The notes under the pieces are model-generated. The model was not told where the DNA came from and searched no databases. It saw only the letters and a program-made list of their open reading frames with translations. Both the position numbers and the translations under genes were made by a program. From IMG/VR virus record IMGVR_UViG_3300025127_005055, positions 1-27,998 of that record: DNA of 27,998 nt. One strand, given 5' to 3'. Positions 14,319 through 22,622 of this stretch are shown here, piece after piece. Source of the stretch: a virus. Every line of letters begins with the position of its first letter. Within the stretch, counting starts at the first letter, position 1.

Positions 14319-15144
14319 TCCAATATTTTTCTGTGCGTTGTTGCATTAAATCTTTTCTAGCACTTTTACGTTGTGTCTTTCTTGATCCTTTCATATGATC
14401 AAAATATTTTCCCAATTCTGAATTTATTAAAGGATGACCGCCACCGCCTGTCTTTGCAGTTTTATTATAGATATTTTTAGAATAATCATGATATGCTGTG
14501 TCTAATTTTGCAAGTTTTTTTAAAATATATCCAAACACAAAACTATCATGCCATTCATCTAGAGTAAAAATGCCTTTGTCAGCGTCTTCGTACATAAGTT
14601 CAAACTGTTGCATAAATTTTTTACAAGTATCATTTGTTCTATTCAATCCGTAAAATCCGCACTCGGGCCAAGTTTGTGTACCACGTCCTCTACCTACAAA
14701 CGTTATCCATGTATCATCTGGCAGTAAATCTTCAAATTGTTTGTAAGATATAGGACTGTGTACAAATGTATCTGCGTCGATCCATACTACCCATTTAGAC
14801 TCAGCAGTCTTATAAGTTTCAAACACAGCATAAGTTTTATTTGCAAATCTTATTGCGTCCCATTTAAATTCTTTATGGTGGTCTCTTGGTCGCTTTTCTG
14901 GGAAAGGACATTTACCATTTGCTTTAGGTACATTCTGCCATTTGTTTTTAAACTCTACTAACTGTTTAAGATTTGTTTGAGGTACTATTGTAATTTGTGT
15001 TGGATCAGGATTGACAGGCTCGCAGTTTTCTGCATACACAATAAGTTTTACTTGTTTGTCTACATTCGTAGCGAAACTTTCAAGAAATCTTTGTCCATAC
15101 AAATCTAAACCTTCTTTGTGAAATGTTGTGACTGCTGTTATCAT
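14308..15144 (-). CDS. GT-A fold glycosyltransferase
   Basis: 278 aa from ATG 15144 (MITAVTTFHKEG). The upstream extension to 15171 would need a TTG start and is not preferred. The DxD metal/nucleotide-sugar motif is IDADTF (D123, D125). Further features are KWDAIRFANKTYAV (94-107), ECGFYGLNR, EWHDSFVFG and the C-terminal GGGGHPLINSELGKYFDHMKG segment. The pattern matches putative glycosyltransferases of T4-like marine phages. The ATG sits within the TGA of the upstream gene (4-base overlap). The acceptor is unknown. Confidence 0.72.
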   Translation of the reverse strand: MITAVTTFHKEGLDLYGQRFLESFATNVDKQVKLIVYAENCEPVNPDPTQITIVPQTNLKQLVEFKNKWQNVPKANGKCPFPEKRPRDHHKEFKWDAIRFANKTYAVFETYKTAESKWVVWIDADTFVHSPISYKQFEDLLPDDTWITFVGRGRGTQTWPECGFYGLNRTNDTCKKFMQQFELMYEDADKGIFTLDEWHDSFVFGYILKKLAKLDTAYHDYSKNIYNKTAKTGGGGHPLINSELGKYFDHMKGSRKTQRKSARKDLMQQRTEKYWNEI

Positions 15145-16091
15145 TTTACATATTTCCTCATATGTTTCCAAGCCAAACCTTGTTTTACTTCATCTAAGGT
15201 CCAATGTGTTTGGGCAATTCTTCTTATCCAAAGTTCTCTATCATATGCTTGAGGATTATCTAGTTCCTCAAATTTTTTCATACATACATCTTTTGCTTGG
15301 GCACGTTCAGGGTCAGTAACGAGTGTAGGAATCCCTTCGATTACACTCGCCACTGTTGGACTGCTGTTATGCCCAATCACTGCATGAGCATGAACCAGTT
15401 CAGTTTTTAAATCTTTAGCACCGCTTATTTCGACATTTGAAAAATCTTTATTGCCTGTGTTTATCCAATTACGTAGTGTGGCAATATGAGCACCTGTATT
15501 TTTATCACCTGGATGAAATCTTACTCTAATTAATTTTTTTGGCAAAACTTTTCTTATAGATTGCACAACCATTAATAACCAGTCTAATACTTTGGTGCCT
15601 CGCATACTCCAGCCTCCGTCTCTTTGACAACATATTAGAACGTATGCTCCTCCTCCTAATCTCCATGGTTGCAAATCTATTTTAAGATTTTTCTTTATTT
15701 CTTCCCAACGCATTGGATCTGGATTATCCCAGCAATATTCTGCTGTGTTAGGAAATATTCCATCATATCCATAACGTAAATAATTCTTTGATTGTGTTGG
15801 ATCTGCAAATAAAAATAAACTACTGTCAACAATTACGGTCCTTTTTCCTTTTTGTTGCTGTCTATCATACACTGCCTTACGTAAAATTAAATGTCTATGT
15901 TTTTGTGAATCTTGATGTGTAAAGCCTTGAATAACAGCCACGTCGGCATCTACAATAGACCAAGTATTAAGCACCAGTCCTTTATCACCAACTGCATTTA
16001 CACCTTCAATAAAGTTTTTGATTATTAAAGGCTTTTGTGGCTTTTTGTTTCCAGGAGGAATACATTTCATATATGATACAACTTTTATCAT
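15141..16091 (-). CDS. glycosyltransferase-like protein (GT-B/capsule-type family)
   Basis: 316 aa from ATG 16091 (MIKVVSYMKC); the longer frame to 16121 needs TTG and overlaps its neighbour more. It shares with the 13482 gene the strings LKIDLQPWRLGG / INLKPWRQDG, VLICCQRDG / ILICLQHDK, RVRFHPG / IVRPHPR, AVIGHNSSPTVASVIEGIP / AVVSHSSNPGIHAVLNGIP and HWTLDEVKQG / EWTVDEIAQG, so the two are clear paralogues. These are GT-B-like donor-domain motifs. It overlaps the upstream paralogue by 4 bases (ATGA). The sugar substrate is unknown. Confidence 0.62.
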   Translation of the reverse strand: MIKVVSYMKCIPPGNKKPQKPLIIKNFIEGVNAVGDKGLVLNTWSIVDADVAVIQGFTHQDSQKHRHLILRKAVYDRQQQKGKRTVIVDSSLFLFADPTQSKNYLRYGYDGIFPNTAEYCWDNPDPMRWEEIKKNLKIDLQPWRLGGGAYVLICCQRDGGWSMRGTKVLDWLLMVVQSIRKVLPKKLIRVRFHPGDKNTGAHIATLRNWINTGNKDFSNVEISGAKDLKTELVHAHAVIGHNSSPTVASVIEGIPTLVTDPERAQAKDVCMKKFEELDNPQAYDRELWIRRIAQTHWTLDEVKQGLAWKHMRKYVK

Positions 16092-16885
16092 GTCAATCCG
16101 TACCTCTGCATTATTCTCCAAGCCTCACCTGTTCCTAATTCTTTCCAATGATATTGACAATATGCCAACCAATGTTGCCATTTTTTGACTTGCATAGGGT
16201 CAGCATATAGTGGTGATTCTATTTTACTTAAATCTTTTAATGTCACACTGTCAGCGGCTGTCTTTTGTGTTGTAAATGCAGGAACTCCTACACAAACACT
16301 TTCTATTGCCGCTATACTTTGATATGTAACAACTGCATAAATTTTTTCTCTGATTAGATACCAAGGTACAGATCCTTGTCCAACTCTCGAATGACGTTTT
16401 CCTTTGTCTCTAATTATAATTTCTTTGTCTGTATGTTTTTTCAGTTCAGCAACAGTTTCTTTTACCCATTCGTCTCTGTCTATGTTATAAAATTTACAAG
16501 GTTTTTCACTTGGTGTAACTAATAAAATTTTTCCGCTATGGTCCTTTCGCCATTCTACAAAGTCTAGTTCTTGGCTTTGTTGTGCTATTCTCTTCCAACG
16601 ATCATCTGGACAATCAAAAATATTTGTATGTTGCACATCATTTTTAACTATTCTATGCCAATGTTTCTTTTTTATTAAATTACCTACGTATCCTGTATCG
16701 ATGTAATAGAATGGTCTTTTATTTCCAATAGACTCATAAATTACTTTTCTTTTTGCTAAACTTCTAAAACTTATTGGATTTGTTACTGGAGTTTTTAAAA
16801 TTTCTTCGTAAGGAAGATATTCGGCACCTATACCTTGTACCCACGCTTTAAGAATCGGATCGTCTTTGTCCCAATAATAGTGCAT
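16088..16885 (-). CDS. glycosyltransferase-like protein (GT-B/capsule-type family)
   Basis: 265 aa. The C-terminal half holds ILLVTPSEKPCKFYNI, W.KETVAELKKHTDKEIIIRDKG, YAVVTYQSIAAIESVCVGVPAF and a closing HWKELGTGEAW. It is most like the isolated gene at 400-1245 (PSQNGLDFYGI, EVKKYTNRPIKIRKKG, SLHTMAVTEALREGVPVI) and more distantly like 15141 and 13482. It starts 1 base after the stop of the 16887 gene. No signal peptide is seen. Probably a sugar or polyol-phosphate transferase of GT-B type; the substrate is unknown. Confidence 0.58.
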   Translation of the reverse strand: MHYYWDKDDPILKAWVQGIGAEYLPYEEILKTPVTNPISFRSLAKRKVIYESIGNKRPFYYIDTGYVGNLIKKKHWHRIVKNDVQHTNIFDCPDDRWKRIAQQSQELDFVEWRKDHSGKILLVTPSEKPCKFYNIDRDEWVKETVAELKKHTDKEIIIRDKGKRHSRVGQGSVPWYLIREKIYAVVTYQSIAAIESVCVGVPAFTTQKTAADSVTLKDLSKIESPLYADPMQVKKWQHWLAYCQYHWKELGTGEAWRIMQRYGLT

Positions 16886-16886
16886 A

Positions 16887-17567
16887 TCATTTTTGCATCA
16901 TTTCGGCAAGATATTTTTTCCATACATCGCCATATTCACAATTTCTATAATTTTTAAACCAAGGACCTCCTTCGGTATAATGAATTGCACTTGGTTGTCC
17001 ATCTTCTGGTTCTTTGTACCAACCCACTAACCAGTTCCACTCATGTGATAATTTGCCTATCTCTTCATCTTTTAACCAACTGAATCTATGGAAATATTTT
17101 CCATCATAGTTTGGATTGTTAACTAAATCTACTGATAATTTTTCATTTGAAGGATGACCGCAATTATATAAAACCATAGAACTCCAATTCTTTCTTGGAT
17201 ACTGTGTTTGTTTTTGTCCGTCCATTTTTATTCCTGGCTTAGGAGTATAATCATGTTGCACACACATCACAGCATATTTGTCATCTGCTTGATCAAAAAG
17301 TTCTTTTACATCTTTTAAAAACACAATATCAGAATCACAAAATAATGCCCACCCTTCATAATTTGCAAGTGCTGGAACTAAAAATCTAGTAAACGTGAAT
17401 TCTGTTGAAGCAAGTTTATCTTCACCTCTCCAATACCATTTGTCTTGACGTAGTGTGTTTTGATTTAAAGGAATAACTTCTGCTGAGTCACTGTGAGAAT
17501 AAATTGAATGTTCACACACTTGATAGGCAATGTCTTCTCTTGTATCGTATCCTACATAAATTTTCAT
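16887..17567 (-). CDS. GT-A/GT8-like glycosyltransferase
   Basis: 226 aa. MKIYVGYDTREDIAYQVCEHS opens the nucleotide-sugar binding fold. The catalytic-type DSD motif is FCDSDIVF (D78, D80), preceded by TEFTFTRFLVP (55-65). Later KNWSSMVLYNCGHP and IHYTEGGPWFKNY (acceptor/His metal site) match GT8-related phage and bacterial transferases. It overlaps the cupin gene by 4 bases. It would transfer a hexose to a glycan; specificity is unknown. Confidence 0.78.
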   Translation of the reverse strand: MKIYVGYDTREDIAYQVCEHSIYSHSDSAEVIPLNQNTLRQDKWYWRGEDKLASTEFTFTRFLVPALANYEGWALFCDSDIVFLKDVKELFDQADDKYAVMCVQHDYTPKPGIKMDGQKQTQYPRKNWSSMVLYNCGHPSNEKLSVDLVNNPNYDGKYFHRFSWLKDEEIGKLSHEWNWLVGWYKEPEDGQPSAIHYTEGGPWFKNYRNCEYGDVWKKYLAEMMQK

Positions 17568-17914
17568 GACTTTGTGCCTACTGTTCTTCTTTCTATGTCA
17601 TCATGATTAAATTCTGCCCAATATAGTTCGAAAGCAATGCCATCTTCTAATCCTTCAAACTGGTGAAACTTTCCTGGTTTAACAGTTGTGTAATCGCCTG
17701 CATTAAGAATTGTTTCATCTACAAGACCTTGTTGGTCAGCGTCTTGCCACACTCTTACAATCATTTTGCCTGACTCAACAAAGAAGCCATTCCATTTGTA
17801 TTTGTGTTTGTGTTCTGAACATTTGAATCCTGCTTTGAATTCAATACGATGAAATTCTAATACACCGTTAGCATGGATTAATTCTGTCTTGCCCCAAATT
17901 TTTCCTGCTTTCAT
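17564..17914 (-). CDS. cupin-domain protein
   Basis: 116 aa, a single cupin barrel. Cupin motif 1 is C32-SEHKHKYKWNGFFVESG (metal ligands H35, H37 and possibly E47), and motif 2 is PGKFHQFEG (H84). Single-domain cupins in glycan clusters are often sugar isomerases or epimerases acting on nucleotide sugars, or small metal-dependent sensors. The gene is wedged between an epimerase/dehydratase (1-base TAATG overlap) and a glycosyltransferase (4-base overlap), supporting a nucleotide-sugar role, but the reaction is not proven. Confidence 0.75.
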   Translation of the reverse strand: MKAGKIWGKTELIHANGVLEFHRIEFKAGFKCSEHKHKYKWNGFFVESGKMIVRVWQDADQQGLVDETILNAGDYTTVKPGKFHQFEGLEDGIAFELYWAEFNHDDIERRTVGTKS

Positions 17915-18633
17915 TACAGTTTATTTTCATATCCTTGTTTCGCTAAAAACTCTTTAACGGATATGGTAGGTTTCCAACCTAGTTCTTTCATTTTTGTTAT
18001 ATCTGCTTTTGTATCAGGTCTTTCACCAGGCATACCTTCTCTTACTGGTAAGTTAGGTGCAATATCTTTTACACTTACACTTTCACCTGTTCCAATATCG
18101 ATTGGTCCTTTGAAGTCACTTGCCATCAATACAATCATTGCTTCTACAACGTCATTAACGTGTACAAAGTCTCTTGTGTGGGGTGTCACATATTCTAATT
18201 GATTTGATAACAGTTTGTCGAAGAACATATTCAATCTTGGTGTTTCAGAGTAAACAGTGTGAAATCTCATTGCTACCACGTTAGGATGTGGAATGTATTC
18301 TATTACGTGTTTAGAAGCGGCATAAGGATTTCTCCATGGATCGTATTGTGAACTTGAACTAGCAAACATCACTCTTGTGTTTTGATAATGTGCAAGTATT
18401 CTTTTTGTGCCTTCTACATTGTTGTCCCAATATTTTTTAGGATCATTCATAGATTCTCTCACACCACCTATGCCTGCAAGATGTATTACTAAATCTACTT
18501 CTGGTAAATCTGCTGTAAGAATATTGGCTTCTGCTTTTGTGTCAATGCCAACTACTTCATGTTTCTCTGTTTGTAATCGTTTTACTAAGGCTGAACCGAT
18601 AAAACCTTTATCACCTGTGACTAATATTTTCAT
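17914..18633 (-). CDS. NAD-dependent epimerase/dehydratase (extended SDR)
   Basis: 239 aa from ATG 18633 (MKILVTGDKG). A longer frame to 18765 exists but runs into the upstream gene, and this ATG has an AAGGA ribosome-binding site. The Rossmann motif is GDKGFIG (7-13), the SDR catalytic pair YAASK (Y104, K108), and S92-S95 precede it. The protein is shorter than typical GalE/RmlB-type enzymes (310-340 aa), so part of the substrate-binding domain is reduced. It would modify a nucleotide sugar for the neighbouring transferases. A late-type promoter element lies just upstream. Confidence 0.83.
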   Translation of the reverse strand: MKILVTGDKGFIGSALVKRLQTEKHEVVGIDTKAEANILTADLPEVDLVIHLAGIGGVRESMNDPKKYWDNNVEGTKRILAHYQNTRVMFASSSSQYDPWRNPYAASKHVIEYIPHPNVVAMRFHTVYSETPRLNMFFDKLLSNQLEYVTPHTRDFVHVNDVVEAMIVLMASDFKGPIDIGTGESVSVKDIAPNLPVREGMPGERPDTKADITKMKELGWKPTISVKEFLAKQGYENKL

Positions 18634-18655
18634 ATAGGATTCCTTTGTTTCAAAA

Positions 18656-18665
18656 TATTTATTGG
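18656..18665 (-). promoter_or_regulatory. late-type promoter CCAATAAATA for the distal glycan genes
   Basis: CCAATAAATA on the minus strand ends 22 bases before ATG 18633, in the 37-base gap after the 18671 gene. This is the only such gap inside the glycan block. The predicted leader carries AAGGA. The same 10-mer occurs at 5668-5677 and 24194-24203. Confidence 0.58.
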
Positions 18666-18670
18666 GCGAA

Positions 18671-19339
18671 TTATTTTGATGTTGTAGATTTGATACCCTG
18701 TGTTTTGGTAAAATATGGTTTATAAACATACAACCATTCACACAATTGACGACACATAATGGCATCGTTGGGCCACCATCCTATTCTATCTTGTTTTTCA
18801 ATTATGTCTTTAGCCGCCCAAGGTGTAATCACATAGGCGCTATGTCCTGGTAAACCTTGTGGAATATTTTCAGGTGCCACCCAAGGCACTTTATTAAAAC
18901 CATCAACTAGATTATTATGATAATCTTTTGATTTGAACGTGGCGCCTCTTGGATCATTTATACTGTATGCTCCTACTAGTATGGCAGAAGTTTCCTGTGC
19001 TGTAAATTTTTTTGTGAATAAAGCATCATGTTCTAATATCATAATAGGTTCGTTCATAGACGCACACATTTGCCATAATCTAAAATGACTTTGTGCCGCG
19101 GCTATCCGTTTATGATTGTCATAAGTTTTGTACGGTTTTAGAAATAAATTTGTTTTTGGGCAAGTAATTTTTTTACCTGTGGGCCAAGTCCACGCAACAG
19201 GGAAAATTGTTTCAGGAGTTGTGGCATCAAAAAGTGTTGCCTCAATCTCGCTTTCTGTGTCTTGAATACTTTGCAAACAACGTTCGGCATATGACAAACT
19301 CCAAACATCTTTCATCAATGTTATTATAAATGCTTTCAT
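18671..19339 (-). CDS. GT25-family glycosyltransferase
   Basis: 222 aa. The GT25 (LPS galactosyltransferase-type) signature is clear: AAAQSHFRLWQMC (residues 80-92) followed by EPIMILEHDALF (97-108) with acidic E103-H-D105, then HSAYVITPWAAKDIIE and a WPNDAIMC segment. In bacteria such enzymes add sugars to lipopolysaccharide cores. It is one of three GT25 genes here (also 22041 and 23457). It overlaps the methyltransferase gene by 4 bases. No signal peptide, so cytoplasmic. Confidence 0.8.
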   Translation of the reverse strand: MKAFIITLMKDVWSLSYAERCLQSIQDTESEIEATLFDATTPETIFPVAWTWPTGKKITCPKTNLFLKPYKTYDNHKRIAAAQSHFRLWQMCASMNEPIMILEHDALFTKKFTAQETSAILVGAYSINDPRGATFKSKDYHNNLVDGFNKVPWVAPENIPQGLPGHSAYVITPWAAKDIIEKQDRIGWWPNDAIMCRQLCEWLYVYKPYFTKTQGIKSTTSK

Positions 19340-19926
19340 TTTACGACTTTTAAGATATAACTATCTTGCTTTTTCTTTGAACGCCAATCGTGATGTGTAA
19401 CTTTGTATTTTCCAACTGATTCAAGTAATTTATTCCATTTTTTAGATGTAAAATCATTTGAATGACTTTTAATCCAAGGATGACTCATGTTAACTTTGTC
19501 TAAGTTCCATACATCTTCAATATAGTAAGTGTCTGTAAACTCTATTAAATTATCAAAAGTTTTTTGTTGTCCTTCTGGAGTATGCAGTCCGTCATCTATA
19601 ATAAAATCAAACTTCTGTCCTAATGCTTTGAAATGTTTGTTACATTCTGGGGCAGTACTATCTAGTTTAGCATAACTTACTCTAGAATTTTTTAGCATAG
19701 GTAAATCTTCTGGTGCAACTCTACCAAATGTATCGATAGTATATATTGTAGCATTAGGAAAATATTCTAACCATACATTGATACTTTCACCTCTAAATGT
19801 TCCTACTTCTAATATATTAATAGGTTCATTACGCATCGGTTCAAAGTCTGCTTCGTACAAGTCGCTGTAACTATGCCAAATTTTTTCGCACCCATACTTG
19901 CGAAATAATTGCTCCATTACACTCAT
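19336..19926 (-). CDS. class I SAM-dependent methyltransferase
   Basis: 196 aa. SAM-binding motif I is NILEVGTFRGES (about 37-47), with IYTIDTFGR as the post-I acidic strand and FDFIIDDGLHTPEGQQ as motif IV. The pattern is like macrocin-O-methyltransferase or cephalosporin-hydroxylase-related enzymes found in glycan clusters. It would methylate a sugar or glycan end. It is in tandem with a second methyltransferase gene (4-base overlap). The target atom is unknown. Confidence 0.77.
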   Translation of the reverse strand: MSVMEQLFRKYGCEKIWHSYSDLYEADFEPMRNEPINILEVGTFRGESINVWLEYFPNATIYTIDTFGRVAPEDLPMLKNSRVSYAKLDSTAPECNKHFKALGQKFDFIIDDGLHTPEGQQKTFDNLIEFTDTYYIEDVWNLDKVNMSHPWIKSHSNDFTSKKWNKLLESVGKYKVTHHDWRSKKKQDSYILKVVK

Positions 19927-20495
19927 AACTGTACCTCAAATTGATCGTCGTGGAAGTTGTTTAGTTTGTGTCCTGTGTTTTTAATAAATTGATTTACAGC
20001 ATCTTGTACACCAGGTTTTTTCGGTCCATAGTCGTCACCAAATAGTTTTCCGCCCGGTTTAATCATACCAACTGCCTTTGTTAAGTCGTGTAGACAGCCT
20101 TCATATCCATGACTAGCATCTACATATATCCAATCTAGTTTTTGATCAAATGTGTTAAACCATTGTTCTGTTGACATTCGATGTATTGTAACAGGCTTGC
20201 CGGTAAATTTCTTTTTAACACCTTCGTATATCTTGTCGTAATATCTTTGAAAGCCTTCTGTAGTTGCTTCTCCTGTCAGTTTTGAATAGCGTTCTAGGTA
20301 TGCTTGGTAGCCACCAAATTCATTTGATCCTTTAAATACTTCAGGCGCCCAAGCATCAACTAAATGAATGTGTTTAGCACGGTTTAAAAATTTTAAAGCA
20401 CTATCTCCTTGCCATACTCCTAACTCTGCACCAATACTACCTGCTGGAATACGTTTCCATGTTTCATCTGTCCCTGGGTTTTTTCCAAACATCAT
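19923..20495 (-). CDS. class I SAM-dependent methyltransferase (Methyltransf_24 type)
   Basis: 190 aa. Motif I is IGAELGVWQGDSALKFL (21-37), the acidic strand is HIHLVDAWAP, motif IV is LDWIYVDASHGYEGCLHDL, and PGGKLFGDDYG follows, which together match the Methyltransf_24 family. Probably a sugar or small-molecule O-methyltransferase acting with the neighbouring transferases. It starts at MMFGKN and overlaps the 20492 gene by 4 bases. Confidence 0.78.
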   Translation of the reverse strand: MMFGKNPGTDETWKRIPAGSIGAELGVWQGDSALKFLNRAKHIHLVDAWAPEVFKGSNEFGGYQAYLERYSKLTGEATTEGFQRYYDKIYEGVKKKFTGKPVTIHRMSTEQWFNTFDQKLDWIYVDASHGYEGCLHDLTKAVGMIKPGGKLFGDDYGPKKPGVQDAVNQFIKNTGHKLNNFHDDQFEVQL

Positions 20496-21268
20496 AAAAT
20501 TTCTTCCTTTAAATTTATTTTCATTCCGTTATTATAACCGCGACGTAAATGATGACTCCATTTACTTGGATCTCTCGTAGTATATATGTGTATTTTCTCA
20601 GGATTAAAATAAAGTTGTGACATATGTAAAAAACCACTATCAACGCCAACATGAAATTTTGCTTTTGACATTGCAAAAGCGATATGTGCCAAACTGTTTT
20701 TTAATAATGGATTTGACGATTCTCCGCCTACAATAATTTTTTCATAATTTTTGTATTTTGCTAGAATTTGTTGTCTGTTTTTCTGTTTCATCATTCTATT
20801 CTTAGAAGTAGAATCAAATTGCACCGTAATAAAATTATTGTTTGGCAAATTTAAATCCTGTTGCACTTTTGCTGATAAATTGGGAAATAATTTCAAATAC
20901 CTAGAACAATGAATTCCTTTTTTAGGTTCAAATTTTTGAGGGAAATCATCATAAATTTGCTCTTCTGCATTTTTATATCCTAAATTTTTAACAAATTCTA
21001 AAAATGATTCATTGTCTTTAGGTTCGTGATCTAAATGTTTTTCAATAAAAATTTTTCCCTCTGGAAACAGTGAAATAATTTCAGGCCAACTGTCTGGCTT
21101 ATGTCTATTCCATTGATATTTTGTCAAATGCAGTGTAACAGGTGTATTTTCCATTACACTATAATTGTGACAGAGCATAATGTGATGTATTCTGTCGCCC
21201 AAACCAGGTGCTCCATAAAAGAAGTTTTTTTTGATAGTGCTGAATGCTCTCATTACTAAATGTTTCAT
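20492..21268 (-). CDS. GT-B glycosyltransferase, GT9/heptosyltransferase-like
   Basis: 258 aa. The first domain has YGAPGLGDRIHH (18-29), like the G-G-D substrate loop of GT9-type transferases. The second domain ends with FHVGVDSGFLHMSQL (205-219), which resembles the donor-site 'vg.DSG..H.A' motif of heptosyltransferases. It is shorter than ADP-heptose transferases (about 320-350 aa), so specificity is uncertain. It overlaps both neighbours by 4 bases. The product would be a surface or virion glycan. Confidence 0.6.
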   Translation of the reverse strand: MKHLVMRAFSTIKKNFFYGAPGLGDRIHHIMLCHNYSVMENTPVTLHLTKYQWNRHKPDSWPEIISLFPEGKIFIEKHLDHEPKDNESFLEFVKNLGYKNAEEQIYDDFPQKFEPKKGIHCSRYLKLFPNLSAKVQQDLNLPNNNFITVQFDSTSKNRMMKQKNRQQILAKYKNYEKIIVGGESSNPLLKNSLAHIAFAMSKAKFHVGVDSGFLHMSQLYFNPEKIHIYTTRDPSKWSHHLRRGYNNGMKINLKEEIL

Positions 21269-22044
21269 ATTTTTTTCAATATTTCTTCTATGTTTTCACC
21301 ACGTTGTGGTAATTTATCACGTAAAAAGAAGTGAACAAAGTAACTTTCTTTCTGTTTATGTTTTTCAACTGCGGTGTATAACGCATTCCAACGCCAGTCC
21401 ATATTTTTAACTTTCATTTGTTCTTTTTTCACCCACCAGTTCAACAACATCTGATCTGTACTCCATTTATAAAAACCAACTCCATCCACAAAATTCTTAA
21501 ATTCAGGTCTTAAAATAAATTCTTTTGGTGTTTGACCTTTAAGATATTTTGAAAATGATTTATTCATTACCATCAATCCCATGTTATAAAATTCAGCACC
21601 TAAATGGTTCCATTTCCAGTCAACGTCTTTTAAATTTGTAAAAGCACTTCTTGAATATTTTGTAATTTTGTTTTTATATTTGTGATTTAATGGTAATTCC
21701 CTTTCAGCAACACCACCAAAATCGTATTCCAATGGTAAATCTAAGAAAATGTCGGGAGCGGTGGATTTAATATAGATGTCACTGTCAACTATTGCTATCT
21801 GGTCATATCTGTCGAAGTATTCAAAGGCATTTTCTTTTTCATAAATTGGCATATATCCTAATCTTTCAACTGCTTCTTTACTTCTACCTGTTCTTTCCAT
21901 ATCAGGTCGTATTTTTAATTTGGGTTCAGTGAGAACAATGTGATCTATACCGTATTTTTTGCAATATTCTGCTACACTATTGATACAAGTTGTATAAAGT
22001 TTGCTAGGTTTACCCACACTTACTTGAAATATTAACCTTTTCAT
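21265..22044 (-). CDS. GT-A fold nucleotide-sugar transferase
   Basis: 259 aa. The fold opens with RLIFQVSVGKPSKLY. The DxD motif is IAIVDSDIYIK (D87, D89). LGAEFYNMGLMVMNK (about 148-162) and YKWSTDQMLLNWW are typical of GT8-like/nucleotide-diphospho-sugar transferases. The block IEEILKKI closes the protein. It overlaps the GT25 gene by 4 bases. The sugar and acceptor are unknown. Confidence 0.73.
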   Translation of the reverse strand: MKRLIFQVSVGKPSKLYTTCINSVAEYCKKYGIDHIVLTEPKLKIRPDMERTGRSKEAVERLGYMPIYEKENAFEYFDRYDQIAIVDSDIYIKSTAPDIFLDLPLEYDFGGVAERELPLNHKYKNKITKYSRSAFTNLKDVDWKWNHLGAEFYNMGLMVMNKSFSKYLKGQTPKEFILRPEFKNFVDGVGFYKWSTDQMLLNWWVKKEQMKVKNMDWRWNALYTAVEKHKQKESYFVHFFLRDKLPQRGENIEEILKKI

Positions 22045-22622
22045 TTATAATCCTTTGTAAAACTGAAATCTTTCTTAGAAAATGTAACTTTATTATCTAG
22101 GTCAAAGTCTACATTACAAATACCATTGTTCAAACACCAATCTGCCGGCATTGCTCCATGTTTGTCTATCCAACTAACAATTTTTCTTGCTCCTGCTGGT
22201 GTGATACAGTAGGCTCTTGCACCTTCCCACCATTGTCCAACATTCATAGGCTTTGCTGGACGAAATCCTTCGAACTTTATTACATCTTTAAATTTTTTAT
22301 CTATTGAAAACTGTTTTTTAAACAAAACATCATGTTCAAAAATACAAATATTGTTTTTTTGTGCAGAACATTGTTTCCATAAATGATATTGACTCAAAAA
22401 ACAACCTTGTGTTCCTGGTCTAGACAATAATCGAACACATTTTTTACTTCCTTGATAAATTTTTACACCAAAGTCGTCAAGACTTTGTTTAGTTCCATCT
22501 ATACCTTCATGCAGTTGAAGATTCCAGCCTAATGCTGTACCTGATACTAATGCTTCATTGGCCCATTGCACGGAATATTCATGATTTTTAACGTAAATGA
22601 TGTATCCTTTAGGATTTTCCAT
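22041..22622 (-). CDS. GT25-family glycosyltransferase
   Basis: 193 aa, a compact GT25 member: GCFLSQYHLWKQC (73-85), NICIFEHDVLF (91-101) with E96-H-D98, then AYCITPAGARKIVSWID and GAMPADWCLNNG. It is shorter than cellular GT25 enzymes (about 250 aa) and starts inside the end of the upstream gene (14-base overlap). A close paralogue lies at 23457. Likely adds a sugar to a lipooligosaccharide-like glycan. Confidence 0.77.
   Translation of the reverse strand: MENPKGYIIYVKNHEYSVQWANEALVSGTALGWNLQLHEGIDGTKQSLDDFGVKIYQGSKKCVRLLSRPGTQGCFLSQYHLWKQCSAQKNNICIFEHDVLFKKQFSIDKKFKDVIKFEGFRPAKPMNVGQWWEGARAYCITPAGARKIVSWIDKHGAMPADWCLNNGICNVDFDLDNKVTFSKKDFSFTKDYK

Noticed and set aside
13924-14349. 141-aa plus-strand open frame
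   Set aside because: It lies wholly opposite two glycosyltransferase genes that have clear motifs and overlapping starts, and its own translation is low in complexity (many Phe, Ser, Cys) as in an antisense shadow.
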